A stretch of 64,000 nt of DNA, taken from Oceanobacillus sp. J11TS1. Lineage in GTDB: Bacteria; Bacillota; Bacilli; Bacillales; Amphibacillaceae. Below, in pieces: positions 8,861-17,397 of the stretch. Positions within the stretch are counted from its first letter, which is position 1. Every line of letters starts with the position of its first letter. The notes beneath the pieces were generated by a model. It did not search any database, had not been told where the DNA came from, and saw only the letters and a program-made list of their open reading frames with translations. Made by a program: the position numbers and the translations under genes. The stretch spans positions 124,001 to 188,000 of the forward strand of contig NZ_BORO01000003.1 of assembly GCF_018333215.1 (NCBI RefSeq), read 5' to 3'.

Positions 8861-9232
8861 TTATTTGTTAGATTTCATCTTGAAATTACGTTTGAGGACA
8901 TCAAAGAAACTTAAGGATCGGACCATATGATCCGGATCAACATATTCCCGCATTGCTCGAAATACTTTTTTCGGATCTTTAGAAGAAAACGTAAATGTCC
9001 CATTCTGTTTCGTTTGAATCGCATAACGCGGAATCCATTTCCCTTTGAACATAACGGAAGCAATCACGTAATCTACTTCTTCCCAAGGAATTTGGATAAA
9101 TTTACGAGCGTCACGTTTATTAAAGAATTCAAACCCTTTATCTCCAATCATAATCTTCCCATAATCTGAAACCCTTATATGTGAGGTTGCATCAATAACT
9201 AAATCGACTTTTGTATTGATAGATTGGACCAT
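8861..9232 (-). CDS. manO: DUF956 family protein (ManO-like), partner of mannose-family PTS
   Basis: A 123-residue soluble protein of the DUF956 family, which is found almost only beside mannose-class PTS genes in Firmicutes (ManO). Visible family features are YGKIMIGDKGFEFFN, FIQIPWEEVDYVIASV and FSSKDPKKVFRAMREY. The fold resembles a PH-like domain; its job is thought to be regulation of the PTS, but it is not well understood. The frame offers an earlier ATG, but the ATG at 9232 has GGGGGGAGA correctly spaced and gives MVQSINTKVD, the usual start. It lies upstream of the PTS operon in the same direction but has its own terminator. Confidence 0.85.
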   Translation of the reverse strand: MVQSINTKVDLVIDATSHIRVSDYGKIMIGDKGFEFFNKRDARKFIQIPWEEVDYVIASVMFKGKWIPRYAIQTKQNGTFTFSSKDPKKVFRAMREYVDPDHMVRSLSFFDVLKRNFKMKSNK

Positions 9233-9335
9233 TTCATCTCCCCCCATTTCTCTTAATTAGTATTATACACGGTTTGGGAGGATTCGCAAAAGTAGTTTGG
9301 GTGGGTAATGTGCTATAGAACAATGAAGGAGAGTA

Positions 9336-9542
9336 TTATGCCTTTTGGAGCCAAAGTTTATTTATTTCTGAAAAACCAGTTTTGGAAAAGGGATAACCCT
9401 TCGTAACTTCCACTCCTTCTGTATCCATAGTATTGCCAGCAACTAATAAACCTCCTACTGGGGGCTCTCGGAGTTTAATATAATCACAGTATATTTCATC
9501 AAAAGTAATAAAACATCTTAATTTTCGTACAGACAAATACAT
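9336..9542 (-). CDS. Small hypothetical protein downstream of the DUF421 gene
   Basis: A 68-residue frame starting 34 bases after the DUF421 gene in the same direction, with a weak purine-rich GAGAGCGGG before its ATG. No domain is recognised; the sequence contains a Gly/Pro-rich turn (PPVGGLLVAGNTM) and no membrane segment. It could be a small accessory gene of the DUF421 unit or a chance frame. Confidence 0.3.
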   Translation of the reverse strand: MYLSVRKLRCFITFDEIYCDYIKLREPPVGGLLVAGNTMDTEGVEVTKGYPFSKTGFSEINKLWLQKA

Positions 9543-9576
9543 TCCCGCTCTCTCTTTGTACCGATAGCTATCTGGA

Positions 9577-10215
9577 CTATTGTAAATGGTCTGGCGGGCT
9601 ATTTTTATGTGATTTTCTTTCTACTTCTTCAAAAATAGTTTCTTGATCAGGTCGCTGCGATTGTTCACTCCATTGAGCAACTTGACCTTGTCCCGTTTGT
9701 TGATAAAGAAGGTTTTGTAGTTGCTCTATCGCATTTGCTAATTCCTTTACATCCTTCTTTGTTGCAGGCTGTAAATCTTCTTTTAATAATAACGCAACCT
9801 GGCCATTGGGTTCTAATGCGGCCCACAGAACATCATCTATCCGCTGAACACTTTGTTGTCGTAGCTTCATTTCTAATTGATCGACCGTCATTCTTAACTT
9901 TTTTAAATTTTGTTCCTGTAAGACACCATTTTCGATTATTATCTTAGATTTTCCTGTTATTAGCTTTTCAAATGAATCTCCTTTTATTTGCACGTATTCC
10001 ATCACTACTAACGTCAAAACAAGAACAAGCCCTACAATTAAAGTACTCCATACACTCTTACCAGCTATTGGTTGAATAAGTAATGATCCAATTCCAACCA
10101 TGATTACTGTTTGGGTAAGTGTCATTTGCGATATAGATTTTCTACCCGCTATCCGTAACAAAAAAGTCCCACCAAGGACGATAATAATTGCTTTCCATAA
10201 TAAATCCCATTCCAC
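9577..10215 (-). CDS. DUF421 (YetF/YdfS-type) membrane protein
   Basis: A 212-residue protein with three N-terminal membrane helices (about residues 7-22, 34-48 and 55-72), followed by a soluble domain starting at about residue 90 with GKSKIIIENGVLQEQNLKKLRMT. This is the arrangement of the DUF421 family, which includes Bacillus YetF and YdfS. The segment DDVLWAALEPNGQVALLLK is also typical. The start is GTG at 10215, preceded by AAAGGGGG. The biochemical role is unknown; some relatives are linked to sporulation or stress. The C-terminal tail is charged and Gln-rich. Confidence 0.8.
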   Translation of the reverse strand: MEWDLLWKAIIIVLGGTFLLRIAGRKSISQMTLTQTVIMVGIGSLLIQPIAGKSVWSTLIVGLVLVLTLVVMEYVQIKGDSFEKLITGKSKIIIENGVLQEQNLKKLRMTVDQLEMKLRQQSVQRIDDVLWAALEPNGQVALLLKEDLQPATKKDVKELANAIEQLQNLLYQQTGQGQVAQWSEQSQRPDQETIFEEVERKSHKNSPPDHLQ

Positions 10216-10422
10216 TCTAAGTACCCCCTTTATCTTTTAGTTTTGCTTTAAGCTTTCGTTTTATACAAGTTAAAGAAAGAGGGTATTTTAGGAATACAAA
10301 TATAAAAACGTATTTTTAATGTTTACGAAGTTTATTTTTGAATTTTGATGAATCATTAACGAATCGGATACAATTTCTCATTTGGGTTAAACTAACAGAA
10401 ACGATAGCCTAGGAGTGATTGC

Positions 10423-10686
10423 ATGTTGCTTACAGGGAACATTATTTCTGGAGAATTTGATGAACGTGTAAACGAATTTTCGATACAAAAAGTAAAGCAT
10501 TTCACCACAGAATCGAGCATAAAAGAAAACCAGTTAAAAAGCTTACATGATTATTTAAAAAAGCATCAAAATGATGCAGATGGTCAAATCATTACGTTAT
10601 ACGATCAAATGCCGATACGGTTGAGCCAAGAGGAAGTTAACCTCATTATAAACGACCTTGAAAAAATTCAGACCATGTATCATTAG
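10423..10686 (+). CDS. Small hypothetical protein
   Basis: An 87-residue soluble, mostly charged protein (MLLTGNIISGEFDERVNE at the start). It has a well-placed AGGAGTG before ATG and lies divergently from the DUF421 gene with a 207-base gap that can hold promoters for both. No family is recognised. Composition and ribosome binding site argue for a real gene. Confidence 0.5.
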   Translation: MLLTGNIISGEFDERVNEFSIQKVKHFTTESSIKENQLKSLHDYLKKHQNDADGQIITLYDQMPIRLSQEEVNLIINDLEKIQTMYH

Positions 10687-10828
10687 CAAAACGTAAGACT
10701 ACCATTAAACAACTGTGTCAATTGCGGATGGGGTGATTTTAAGGGGTACAACGTATGGCTGAACACAATGATTAATTTAATTTTTTCAACCTATTATTTT
10801 TATTCAACTGTATCGGCCTCTTCAATAA

Positions 10829-11674
10829 CTATTCATTTAGCATCTTTTTTAAGTTTTTATAACTGATTTCAATACTCTCCAGTTGATTTCTAGTAGTTAA
10901 ATCTTGTTCTACTAAAATATATTCTGCACTTCCAATCTCCTTCGCCGTTTTGATGATTTCTGAAACTTCCATCATCCCATCTCCAATTTCCGTGAAGTAC
11001 TCAGGCTGGGAAAATGGAATGAAGGCATCAAAATCAATTACTGCATTCTCATCTATACTTTCAAAGACATTTACCGGGTTCGTTGATGACGGCATATCCT
11101 TTTGGTGAATAATCTTACATCTCTCTTTTACTTTTTTAAGATAATCAACAGGGTCTACACCACCCCTTAACGTCCAATAAGCATCAAATTCCAGCTTTAC
11201 CAGTTCAGGATCTGTGTTTTCTAATAGAATATCAAGGACATGTTCTCCATCAAATTTTTGAAACTCTTGGAAATGATTATGATAATAAAAGTCGAGCCCT
11301 TTTTCCTTACACATTTGCCCATATTTATTGAGTGTTTTACTAAACTCTAAAACTTCTTGTTTATTACTGAAAAATGCAATCGAACAGCCAATTCCTCCGC
11401 TTCCCAGCTCTAAGTTATAAGCAATCGCCTCTTCAATTATTTCATCAGTCAGAGGTGATACATGCATAGAAATTGCTTTAAGACCCAGCTCGTCTAATCT
11501 ATTTTTTAAATCTTTCGCTACCAGTCCTTCTATCTTCATTTCCTTATCAGCATCATGGATAAAAAATTCTAAATTTTTATAACCAATACTGGCAATTCTT
11601 TTTAATGTAGAGAAATAATCCTTTGCCAACTCATCACGTACTGAAAATAACTGTAATCCCATAGATAATGTCAT
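10829..11674 (-). CDS. Sugar phosphate isomerase/epimerase (xylose-isomerase-like TIM barrel)
   Basis: A 281-residue protein of the AP-endonuclease-2/xylose-isomerase-like TIM barrel family. The start MGLQLFSVRDELAKD is typical. Metal-ligand positions appear as the Glu in LVKLEFDAYW, the His pair in YYHNHFQEF, the His of KIIHQKD and the Glu of YILVEQD. Members are often isomerases or epimerases in catabolism of uncommon sugars; the substrate is unknown. ATG at 11674 has AAGAGGA upstream. A perfect cre-consensus sequence lies about 20 bases upstream, so carbon catabolite repression is likely. It may work with the Gfo/Idh/MocA oxidoreductase encoded upstream on the same strand, a frequent pairing. 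Confidence 0.8.
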   Translation of the reverse strand: MTLSMGLQLFSVRDELAKDYFSTLKRIASIGYKNLEFFIHDADKEMKIEGLVAKDLKNRLDELGLKAISMHVSPLTDEIIEEAIAYNLELGSGGIGCSIAFFSNKQEVLEFSKTLNKYGQMCKEKGLDFYYHNHFQEFQKFDGEHVLDILLENTDPELVKLEFDAYWTLRGGVDPVDYLKKVKERCKIIHQKDMPSSTNPVNVFESIDENAVIDFDAFIPFSQPEYFTEIGDGMMEVSEIIKTAKEIGSAEYILVEQDLTTRNQLESIEISYKNLKKMLNE

Positions 11675-11694
11675 ATGCGTCCTCTTTTCTATTT

Positions 11695-11708
11695 TGAGAT
11701 CGATTACA
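11695..11708 (+). promoter_or_regulatory. cre site (CcpA operator) at the isomerase promoter
   Basis: TGAGATCGATTACA, minus strand TGTAATCGATCTCA, matches TGWNANCGNTNWCA at every position. It sits 21 bases upstream of the isomerase ATG, a position that would block initiation when CcpA binds. Confidence 0.55.
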
Positions 11709-12111
11709 TTTTGAAATTTAATTTATACAAACCACCAAGACCGCTTTCCAAGATTTGTTCTTAAACATTCAAGATAGAATACACTCAAATTTCATAAAGC
11801 GGAATCGTTTATTTAGGAGTCTATAGCCACTCAAAAATAATGTCAAGAAAAATTCTTATTTGTCTGTTTTTTTATTGTTTTAAAACATTACGCAATATAG
11901 GAATACCTATTCAGGTAGTTTCACGCATAATTAACACGACTTCCTTTTCCTCTCCTTTAATCTTGCCCATAAGCATCTGAACTAAAATAATTCCGTGGTT
12001 AGTAGACTTATTGTGTTAACCTTCTTCGATGAGACATCACAAAATCCAGCTATATTTTCCTGTCATGTTGTTTCCTGCTCAGAAAAAACTGCCATCTCTT
12101 TGGTCTTCACT
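11709..12111. other. Intergenic stretch without a recognised gene
   Basis: About 400 bases of AT-rich sequence between the isomerase and the terminator of the upstream oxidoreductase. It must contain the isomerase promoter. No credible frame, RNA or repeat was seen. Confidence 0.5.
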
Positions 12112-12163
12112 AAAAAAACTATAAGAACCTGAATAAACAATTCAGCTTGTTCATCCAGGTTCT
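12112..12163 (-). terminator. Intrinsic terminator after the Gfo/Idh/MocA gene
   Basis: Minus strand AGAACCTG pairs with CAGGTTCT around an AACAAG...TTGTTT inner stem and is followed by a T-rich tail with seven T in a row. It is clearly related in sequence to the terminator at 13361-13410. Confidence 0.7.
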
Positions 12164-12195
12164 ATCCGTTTATCCAACAGCACCATTCTGCTTTT

Positions 12196-13212
12196 TTAAT
12201 TTAAATGTTTAATTCCTGTCTCCAACATTTCCATCTGCAACAGTGTCTGCTCGTCCGTAATTGTTTTCTCTTTCCCATTTATAACAGCTTCATATAAATC
12301 ATCATATACACGACCATAATCGCCATCTACTGACTTCACTGTTTCCTCGTGGACAGTACCTTCTTCATCGATATACGTCAGTACACCATAATGATTTATT
12401 GTATCTTTACCAAAATCCATATTGTCAGGCATATAAAATAACTTTAAGTGTTCTTCCTGACGATCTTTTGTTTCTTTGATAAAACATCCTTTTTTACCAT
12501 GCACAACAAAGCTCGGTCTTTCTTTCAGTCTAAAATAACTGGATTTCACAGATACTTTTAATCTGCCATAATATAAATCTAAATCAAAATAATCATTCAT
12601 TCTTCCTTGTCCCAGCAATTGTTTCACATCATAATGGATATCATCCGGCTTACCAAAGTAGCTAATTACCTGATCCAGTGTATGGCAGCCATGTCCGTAC
12701 AGAAATGACGAATTAGGATCAAACGAATCGGCAGACTCCGGTACCTCGGGACGGTAATAATCAAAGTGCATCTCCACCTCTAACAAATCCCCAATTTTCC
12801 CTTCTTCTATCACTTTTTGAACCGTTAGAAAATCACTATCGAAACGCCGATTTTGATATGCCTGTACAATTAATCCTTTCTCTTTTGCCAATGCAAATAT
12901 TTCTTTTGCCTGTTCGGATGTTTCCATAAAAGGCTTTTCAACAAGACAGTGCTTATTATGTTCCAAGACGCGTTTTGCGTACTCATAATGGCTATCATGT
13001 TTTGTGCAAATGACAATGAGTTGAATATCCTCATCTTGTAGTAATTCATCTAAATCAGAGGTATAATGTACTCCTTTAATCTTATCCCAGCTATCATGTT
13101 CAGGATTTCTCCGATAAATTGTTTTCACCTTTATATTCTCTCTTTGCAGTACGAACGGCAGATGGTATCTGTTCGTACTTTTCCCATTTCCAATATAACC
13201 GATTGTAAGCAT
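12196..13212 (-). CDS. Gfo/Idh/MocA family oxidoreductase
   Basis: A 338-residue NAD(P)-dependent dehydrogenase. The N-terminus MLTIGYIGNGKSTNRYHLPF is the Rossmann glycine region; CTKHDSHYEYAKRVLEHNKHCLVEKPF carries the conserved Glu-Lys-Pro of the family; and the C-terminal domain contains DYYRPEVP and YGHGCHTLDQVISYFGKP, with the catalytic-type Asp-His positions. Such enzymes oxidise sugars or inositols; the substrate is unknown. It ends at a clear terminator and lies upstream of the sugar isomerase on the same strand, so the two may belong to one pathway though not one transcript. Length is normal. Confidence 0.85.
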   Translation of the reverse strand: MLTIGYIGNGKSTNRYHLPFVLQRENIKVKTIYRRNPEHDSWDKIKGVHYTSDLDELLQDEDIQLIVICTKHDSHYEYAKRVLEHNKHCLVEKPFMETSEQAKEIFALAKEKGLIVQAYQNRRFDSDFLTVQKVIEEGKIGDLLEVEMHFDYYRPEVPESADSFDPNSSFLYGHGCHTLDQVISYFGKPDDIHYDVKQLLGQGRMNDYFDLDLYYGRLKVSVKSSYFRLKERPSFVVHGKKGCFIKETKDRQEEHLKLFYMPDNMDFGKDTINHYGVLTYIDEEGTVHEETVKSVDGDYGRVYDDLYEAVINGKEKTITDEQTLLQMEMLETGIKHLN

Positions 13213-13360
13213 AGCGGCCTCCTAAAATAGATTTATATGTAGTTTCTTTTATTATTACTTATAAATTATACTGGGTCAAAGACTTCATACAGCAGAACAA
13301 AAGGTACCTCATTCAATGGATAGATTTAACCAGAAGGCAGGTACTTATTTAGAAACCAAT
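13213..13360. other. Promoter region of the oxidoreductase, no gene seen
   Basis: AT-rich stretch between the oxidoreductase start and the lrgB-side terminator, with no frame of note. A further 150 bases between that terminator and the lrgB stop also hold nothing recognised. Confidence 0.4.
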
Positions 13361-13410
13361 ATTAAAAACCTTGGATAAACAAACTATATTTAGCTTGTTC
13401 ATTCAAGGTT
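13361..13410 (-). terminator. Intrinsic terminator downstream of lrgB
   Basis: Minus strand AACCTTG pairs with CAAGGTT, with an inner AACAAGCTAA...TTAGCTTGTT-like stem, and is followed by TTTTTAATATT. It resembles the terminator at 12112-12163 base for base in its inner part. Confidence 0.6.
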
Positions 13411-13561
13411 TAAGAATCTATCAAAATTGAATTTTTAACTACCTATATCCTTTGCTCAGTAGCATATATTGTCCTATCACTGCGCCTTGTAATCAGTCCA
13501 ATCAGCATGTAGATAGAATGTTTTGGCTCAGGAAAAAAGCAATACAGGCGATACCCTTCAT

Positions 13562-14236
13562 CTAAATAAAGGTAGTTATCAATGCGCCCCAAACCAATGT
13601 AAATAAAGCTGCAAAGATCATTGCCAAGGAAGAAAAGACAGATTCCTGTTTTCCATATTCTAATGCTTTATTCGTACCGACACCATGTGCGCCCATTCCT
13701 AATGCTAATCCCTTTGCAATTGGTGTCTTGATAGATAGCCACTTAATCACTTTTGGACCAACTATGCCTCCTACTATCCCCGTTATGATAACGAAAACTG
13801 TCGTCAATGTTGGCAGACCGCCAATTTCTTTAGATACTTCCATCGCAATAGGCGTGGTGATCGATCTTGGAAGAATAGAAACAATAAAATCATCGCTCAA
13901 ATGAATTAATTTAGACAACAAAAATGTCGAAATCATTGCCACAAGTGTCCCAGTCGTAATACTGATAACAATGGTTCCGATATATTTTTTGATAATCGAT
14001 AAATTTTTATAAATAGGTACTGCAAATGCAACCGTAGCCGGACCAAGCATATGCGATAAGAATTTTGAACCTTCCATATACTCATTGGCAGACACATGCA
14101 TGATTGTAATTAATGCAATTAATAGGATTGGTGCTAACAATAGCGGATGAAAGATAGCCAAGTTCAATTTTTTATAAAACTTTTTTGAAAGGACATAAAT
14201 CAGATACGTTACAATCGTAAATAGTACAATTATCAA
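13562..14236 (-). CDS. lrgB: LrgB/CidB family membrane protein
   Basis: A 224-residue protein with six or more hydrophobic helices and the family blocks LGPATVAFAVPIYKNLS, ILPRSITTPIAMEVSKEIGG and LGMGAHGVGTNKALEYG. LrgB/CidB proteins act with LrgA/CidA holin-like proteins in control of murein hydrolase activity, programmed lysis, or export of small metabolites such as pyruvate. The start overlaps the lrgA stop by four bases, an ATGA-type junction, so the two are translationally coupled. A LysR gene lies just upstream on the same strand. Confidence 0.9.
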   Translation of the reverse strand: MIIVLFTIVTYLIYVLSKKFYKKLNLAIFHPLLLAPILLIALITIMHVSANEYMEGSKFLSHMLGPATVAFAVPIYKNLSIIKKYIGTIVISITTGTLVAMISTFLLSKLIHLSDDFIVSILPRSITTPIAMEVSKEIGGLPTLTTVFVIITGIVGGIVGPKVIKWLSIKTPIAKGLALGMGAHGVGTNKALEYGKQESVFSSLAMIFAALFTLVWGALITTFI

Positions 14237-14601
14237 TGGGATTCCCCCTTTTTCTTAGCAGATATTTTTTCTGCCGTCAAAGCAGTGATCCCCATGACAA
14301 TCATCGTACTGATAACAATCAAGAATACAATCGCTAATCCCTGCAAGCTGAAAATCTCTTGGTAATTGATAATTCCTACTGCGGAAGGGATAAAGAACAG
14401 CAACAACTCTGCCATTAACCATTTCGCACCTTGATCTACCCACTCTAACTTGATGACATTGCAGCACAACGCCACGAACAAGACAAATAATCCAAACATT
14501 GACGCTGGAATAGGCAATGGAATGAAATATTTTAACACGGCTCCTAAAATCAAAAAGACATGCAAAAAACAGATTTGTAAAATAACCTTTATGATTTTCA
14601 C
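14233..14601 (-). CDS. lrgA: LrgA/CidA family holin-like protein
   Basis: A 122-residue membrane protein with four hydrophobic segments. LKYFIPLPIPASMFGLFVLF is the family's diagnostic stretch, and WLMAELLLFFIPSAVGIINY follows. The frame begins twelve codons earlier, but GTG at 14601 has AAGGGG six bases before it and starts directly with the first helix, which is the usual length; it was chosen on that basis. It forms an operon with lrgB. A second open frame in this stretch is a shadow. Confidence 0.85.
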   Translation of the reverse strand: MKIIKVILQICFLHVFLILGAVLKYFIPLPIPASMFGLFVLFVALCCNVIKLEWVDQGAKWLMAELLLFFIPSAVGIINYQEIFSLQGLAIVFLIVISTMIVMGITALTAEKISAKKKGESH

Positions 14602-14707
14602 TGGCTTCCCCTTCTTTAAATAGTAATATCGAATCAACTAATTCCATATTACGCTGTAACCCTTCATTCGTAAAATACATATTAATCATCATTTTCATAA
14701 CTAAAAG

Positions 14708-15589
14708 TTATAACGGGGAGTTTAAAATAAAATCAATAAACTTTCTTCCTGCATTGGAAATATACTTCCCTTTTTTCGTAATAACAGCCAGTTTCCACAT
14801 AATTGTCGGTTCAAAGGAGATGATCTTAATATCTTTTGTAAACAGACGGTTACAGATTGACTGTGGCAAAATGGCTATTCCCAAATTTGCAGCAACCATC
14901 TCAGACATCAAATCCCACTGCATGCTTTTAAATAGAATTTTGGGTTCAAATCCAGCTATCGTAAAGAAATGATTTCGTATAATTTGGTTTAAGGCAAAGT
15001 CCTCATGATAAAAAATAAATTCTTCATCCCTCAAATCCTTTACATTTACTTTCTCATAGGAGGCCAGTGGATGATCCTTATGCACAATCAGTTTCATTTC
15101 CTCTTTCACGATCGGATAGACATTAAAGATTCTTTCATCTAAAGGAAGTACTGCCACACCAAGCTCAAACTCGCCCTCTTCCACACTTTTTACAACCCTG
15201 GCTCCCCCGTATTCGGTAATGTCTAATTTGATATTAGGATAGCTTTCATGAAATTTCTTCATAACATCCGGGAAAAAGAGACTTCCAATAAAAGGAGGAA
15301 GGCCAATATTCAGCTGTCCTACTGATAAATTCGTCAAATCACTTAGTGTCAATTTCATTTCATCTACTAAATTGGATATTTCTTGCGTGTATTCCAGCAC
15401 CACATTTCCAGCATCTGTTAGATCTATCATCTTGTTTGTCCGAATGAATAAAGGAGTCCCTAGCTCCTCTTCTAATGATTTGATTGATTTGCTTAAAGCC
15501 GGTTGGGAAATGTGTATTTGTTCGGCGGCTTTGGTCACGCTTTTATGTTTTGCTACTTCTTTGAAATAGGTTAGTTGTTTTAGTTCCAT
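14708..15589 (-). CDS. LysR family regulator, likely CidR-type for lrgAB
   Basis: A 293-residue LysR-type transcription factor. The N-terminal winged helix is plain in MELKQLTYFKEVAKHKSVTKAAEQIHISQPALSKSIKSLEEELG, and the effector-binding domain follows from about residue 90 (LNIGLPPFIGSLFFPDVM). It lies about 105 bases upstream of lrgA on the same strand. CidR of staphylococci and bacilli is a LysR regulator of the cid/lrg genes that responds to overflow metabolites, so control of the neighbouring lrgAB is the natural inference. Confidence 0.8.
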   Translation of the reverse strand: MELKQLTYFKEVAKHKSVTKAAEQIHISQPALSKSIKSLEEELGTPLFIRTNKMIDLTDAGNVVLEYTQEISNLVDEMKLTLSDLTNLSVGQLNIGLPPFIGSLFFPDVMKKFHESYPNIKLDITEYGGARVVKSVEEGEFELGVAVLPLDERIFNVYPIVKEEMKLIVHKDHPLASYEKVNVKDLRDEEFIFYHEDFALNQIIRNHFFTIAGFEPKILFKSMQWDLMSEMVAANLGIAILPQSICNRLFTKDIKIISFEPTIMWKLAVITKKGKYISNAGRKFIDFILNSPL

Positions 15590-15691
15590 GGTGGTTCACC
15601 TCTGGTTTTTATTATAGCTAATATGTTGGTTTTTGGTTAACCGATTTTAAATAGCACAAATATAATTGCCAAATTAATTAAGATAATATAT

Positions 15692-15736
15692 GGCAGGCTC
15701 CTTAGTTTATAACCAACGAGCCTGCCACTTTTTTGA
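15692..15736. terminator. Hairpin between LysR and pyridoxamine kinase genes
   Basis: GGCAGGCTC and GAGCCTGCC are perfect arms. The plus-strand tail carries six T; the minus-strand tail is only A/T-rich. It lies 16 bases past the kinase stop and probably ends that transcript. Confidence 0.55.
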
Positions 15737-15751
15737 GCAGTATAGACAAAC

Positions 15752-16600
15752 TTAGATTAACATCCCCAAATATTTTTCAAAGTTTATCCCTTCTATTTCA
15801 GGAACCTTTTCTTTCGATGAATCCTGGATAGCTTGTTGGAGGAAGGCGACAGCAAGCTGTACAGCATTTTCTAGATTATCATCACGCATCATACTTCCCA
15901 TCATGACCGAAGCAAATAAATCGCCAGTGCCTGAATAGCTTTTCCCGTTATACTCCATCTCATGGTAAAAGGTTTTATTCCCATCCAAATACAGGTTACC
16001 AATAAACTGCTCTTTTGAATCAATTGATGGAGGATTCACACCAGTAATAATGACTTCAGCAGCCGTTGCTTGCTGTAGGTTATTCCCTGCTTCTTTCAAC
16101 GCTTTCATATAATCCTTGCCATTTGAATAGCTATGTAATTTCTCATAGGATAATCCAGACAATAAACAGCATTCTGTCACATTTGGTGTAATCACATCTG
16201 CATGTCTCACTAATTCTTTCATTTTCTCCAATAGTTGACCGGTAAAAAGCTTATAGACTTCTCCATTATCTCCCATTACCGGATCTACCAGCAACTTTGT
16301 TTCTTTTCTATAAAACGTATCTAAAAAATGAAAAATATTTTTGATTTGCTCTCCACCAGTCACAAATCCAGTAAAGATCCCATCAAATGTTTCCTCGGAC
16401 TTGTTCCACTCCTCTGTAAAATGGTTCATTCTAGAAGTGAAATCTTCCCAAAAATAACTCGGATAACCGGTTTGTGCAGATAGAACTGCTGTTGGCAGAG
16501 GACAGGCTTGCACACCCATGACAGAAAGAACAGGGATTGCAGCAGTTAAAGAGCATTTTCCAAAGGATGACAGATCTTGAATCACAGCAACTTTTTTCAT
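15752..16600 (-). CDS. pdxK: Pyridoxamine/pyridoxine kinase (PdxY type)
   Basis: A 282-residue ribokinase-superfamily enzyme that phosphorylates vitamin B6 vitamers with ATP. The N-terminal VIQDLSSFGKCSLTAAIPVLSVMG, the VDPVMGDNG segment and the anion-hole/catalytic GTGDLFASVMMG (the Asp is the catalytic base) match PdxY-like pyridoxamine kinases. The start ATG has AGGAGG upstream. It is divergent from an ECF transporter S component 215 bases away. Such S components next to B6 kinases are thought to import B6 precursors, so the two genes probably form a salvage unit. Confidence 0.85.
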   Translation of the reverse strand: MKKVAVIQDLSSFGKCSLTAAIPVLSVMGVQACPLPTAVLSAQTGYPSYFWEDFTSRMNHFTEEWNKSEETFDGIFTGFVTGGEQIKNIFHFLDTFYRKETKLLVDPVMGDNGEVYKLFTGQLLEKMKELVRHADVITPNVTECCLLSGLSYEKLHSYSNGKDYMKALKEAGNNLQQATAAEVIITGVNPPSIDSKEQFIGNLYLDGNKTFYHEMEYNGKSYSGTGDLFASVMMGSMMRDDNLENAVQLAVAFLQQAIQDSSKEKVPEIEGINFEKYLGMLI

Positions 16601-16746
16601 ACGAACCTCCTTGAACGAACTGAAACTTTTTCTATTTTATCATTTGAAGATTAGCTTGTCATTAAAGGCTCTAGGCGATAGTTTATCTCAGATTACGTGA
16701 ACGTTTCCGGCTCGCCTTCCAACTGACCCTATCATTTTTTCATAAA

Positions 16747-16769
16747 TTGACACTTAAAGGTAGGTCAAT
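16747..16769 (+). promoter_or_regulatory. TTGACA element inside an inverted repeat upstream of the ECF gene
   Basis: TTGACA at 16747 looks like a -35 box. TTGAC and GTCAA, 12 bases apart, also form an inverted repeat that could be an operator. No good -10 box at standard spacing was found. The same sequence is kept in the duplicated copy at 32 kb. Confidence 0.35.
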
Positions 16770-16814
16770 CTTCTGCTAGAGTAATAGAAAAATTCAAATT
16801 AGGAAGGTTTAAAT

Positions 16815-17354
16815 ATGGAGAATACCCCAGCTTATTTAAGGACACGTAAAAAAACACAAGACTTAATCATTACTTCTATGCTAATCGCACTCATTTTTAT
16901 TTCTACAGCATTTCTAAATTTCAGACTGCCGATCGCTGCAAATGGAGGATTAGTACATATGGGTACAGCTATGCTATTTATTTCCTCTATTTTATTCGGA
17001 CCCAAAAAAGGTGCCTTCGCCGGAGCAATCGGAATGGGTTTATTTGATATGATCGGGGGCTGGCTGTTGTGGACGCCTATCACGATTATAGCGCGCGGGT
17101 TGCAAGGTTACATTGTTGGTAAAATTGCTTGGTTTCAAGGCCGCAAAGGAAATAGCATCGCTTTAAACATTACAGCGACAATTGTTTCTGTTCCATTTAT
17201 GATTGCTATTTATTACATTGGTGAATCCATTCTATACGGAAACTGGATTACACCACTTGCTTCCATACCTGGGGATGCCGTCCAAAGTGTCTTAGGAATT
17301 CTTATAGCTATCCCAATTTGCGTTGCTTTAAAGAAGGTTTATTATTTTAAATAA
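16815..17354 (+). CDS. ECF transporter S component, probably for a vitamin B6-related compound
   Basis: A 179-residue membrane protein with five to six helices. DLIITSMLIALIFISTAF, the LPIAANGGLVHMGTAMLF block and GPKKGAFAGAIGMGLFDMIGGW are characteristic of the S (substrate-binding) subunits of energy-coupling-factor vitamin transporters. The shared A-A-T module is not in this window. It is divergent from the pyridoxamine kinase, which points to a pyridoxine-type substrate (PdxU-like), but S components are hard to assign by sequence. AGGAAGG lies before the ATG. A damaged second copy is at 32250. Confidence 0.75.
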   Translation: MENTPAYLRTRKKTQDLIITSMLIALIFISTAFLNFRLPIAANGGLVHMGTAMLFISSILFGPKKGAFAGAIGMGLFDMIGGWLLWTPITIIARGLQGYIVGKIAWFQGRKGNSIALNITATIVSVPFMIAIYYIGESILYGNWITPLASIPGDAVQSVLGILIAIPICVALKKVYYFK

Positions 17355-17397
17355 AGAAAGGTAACGGGACAGCAGGGCAGGCCTTCCGTCCCGTTAC

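Larger units (their letters stand above)
16728..17397 (+). repeat. Segmental duplication, copy 1 (intact ECF gene with its promoter)
   Basis: About 670 bases, running from the T-rich stretch before TTGACACTTAAAGG through the gene to a GTAACGGGAC/GTCCCGTTAC hairpin, are repeated with few changes at 32161-32836. The duplication carries the whole transcription unit. Confidence 0.85.

Noticed and set aside
14255-14698. 147-codon minus-strand frame overlapping lrgA.
   Set aside because: Alternative frame of the lrgA region; composition is not protein-like whereas lrgA is clear.
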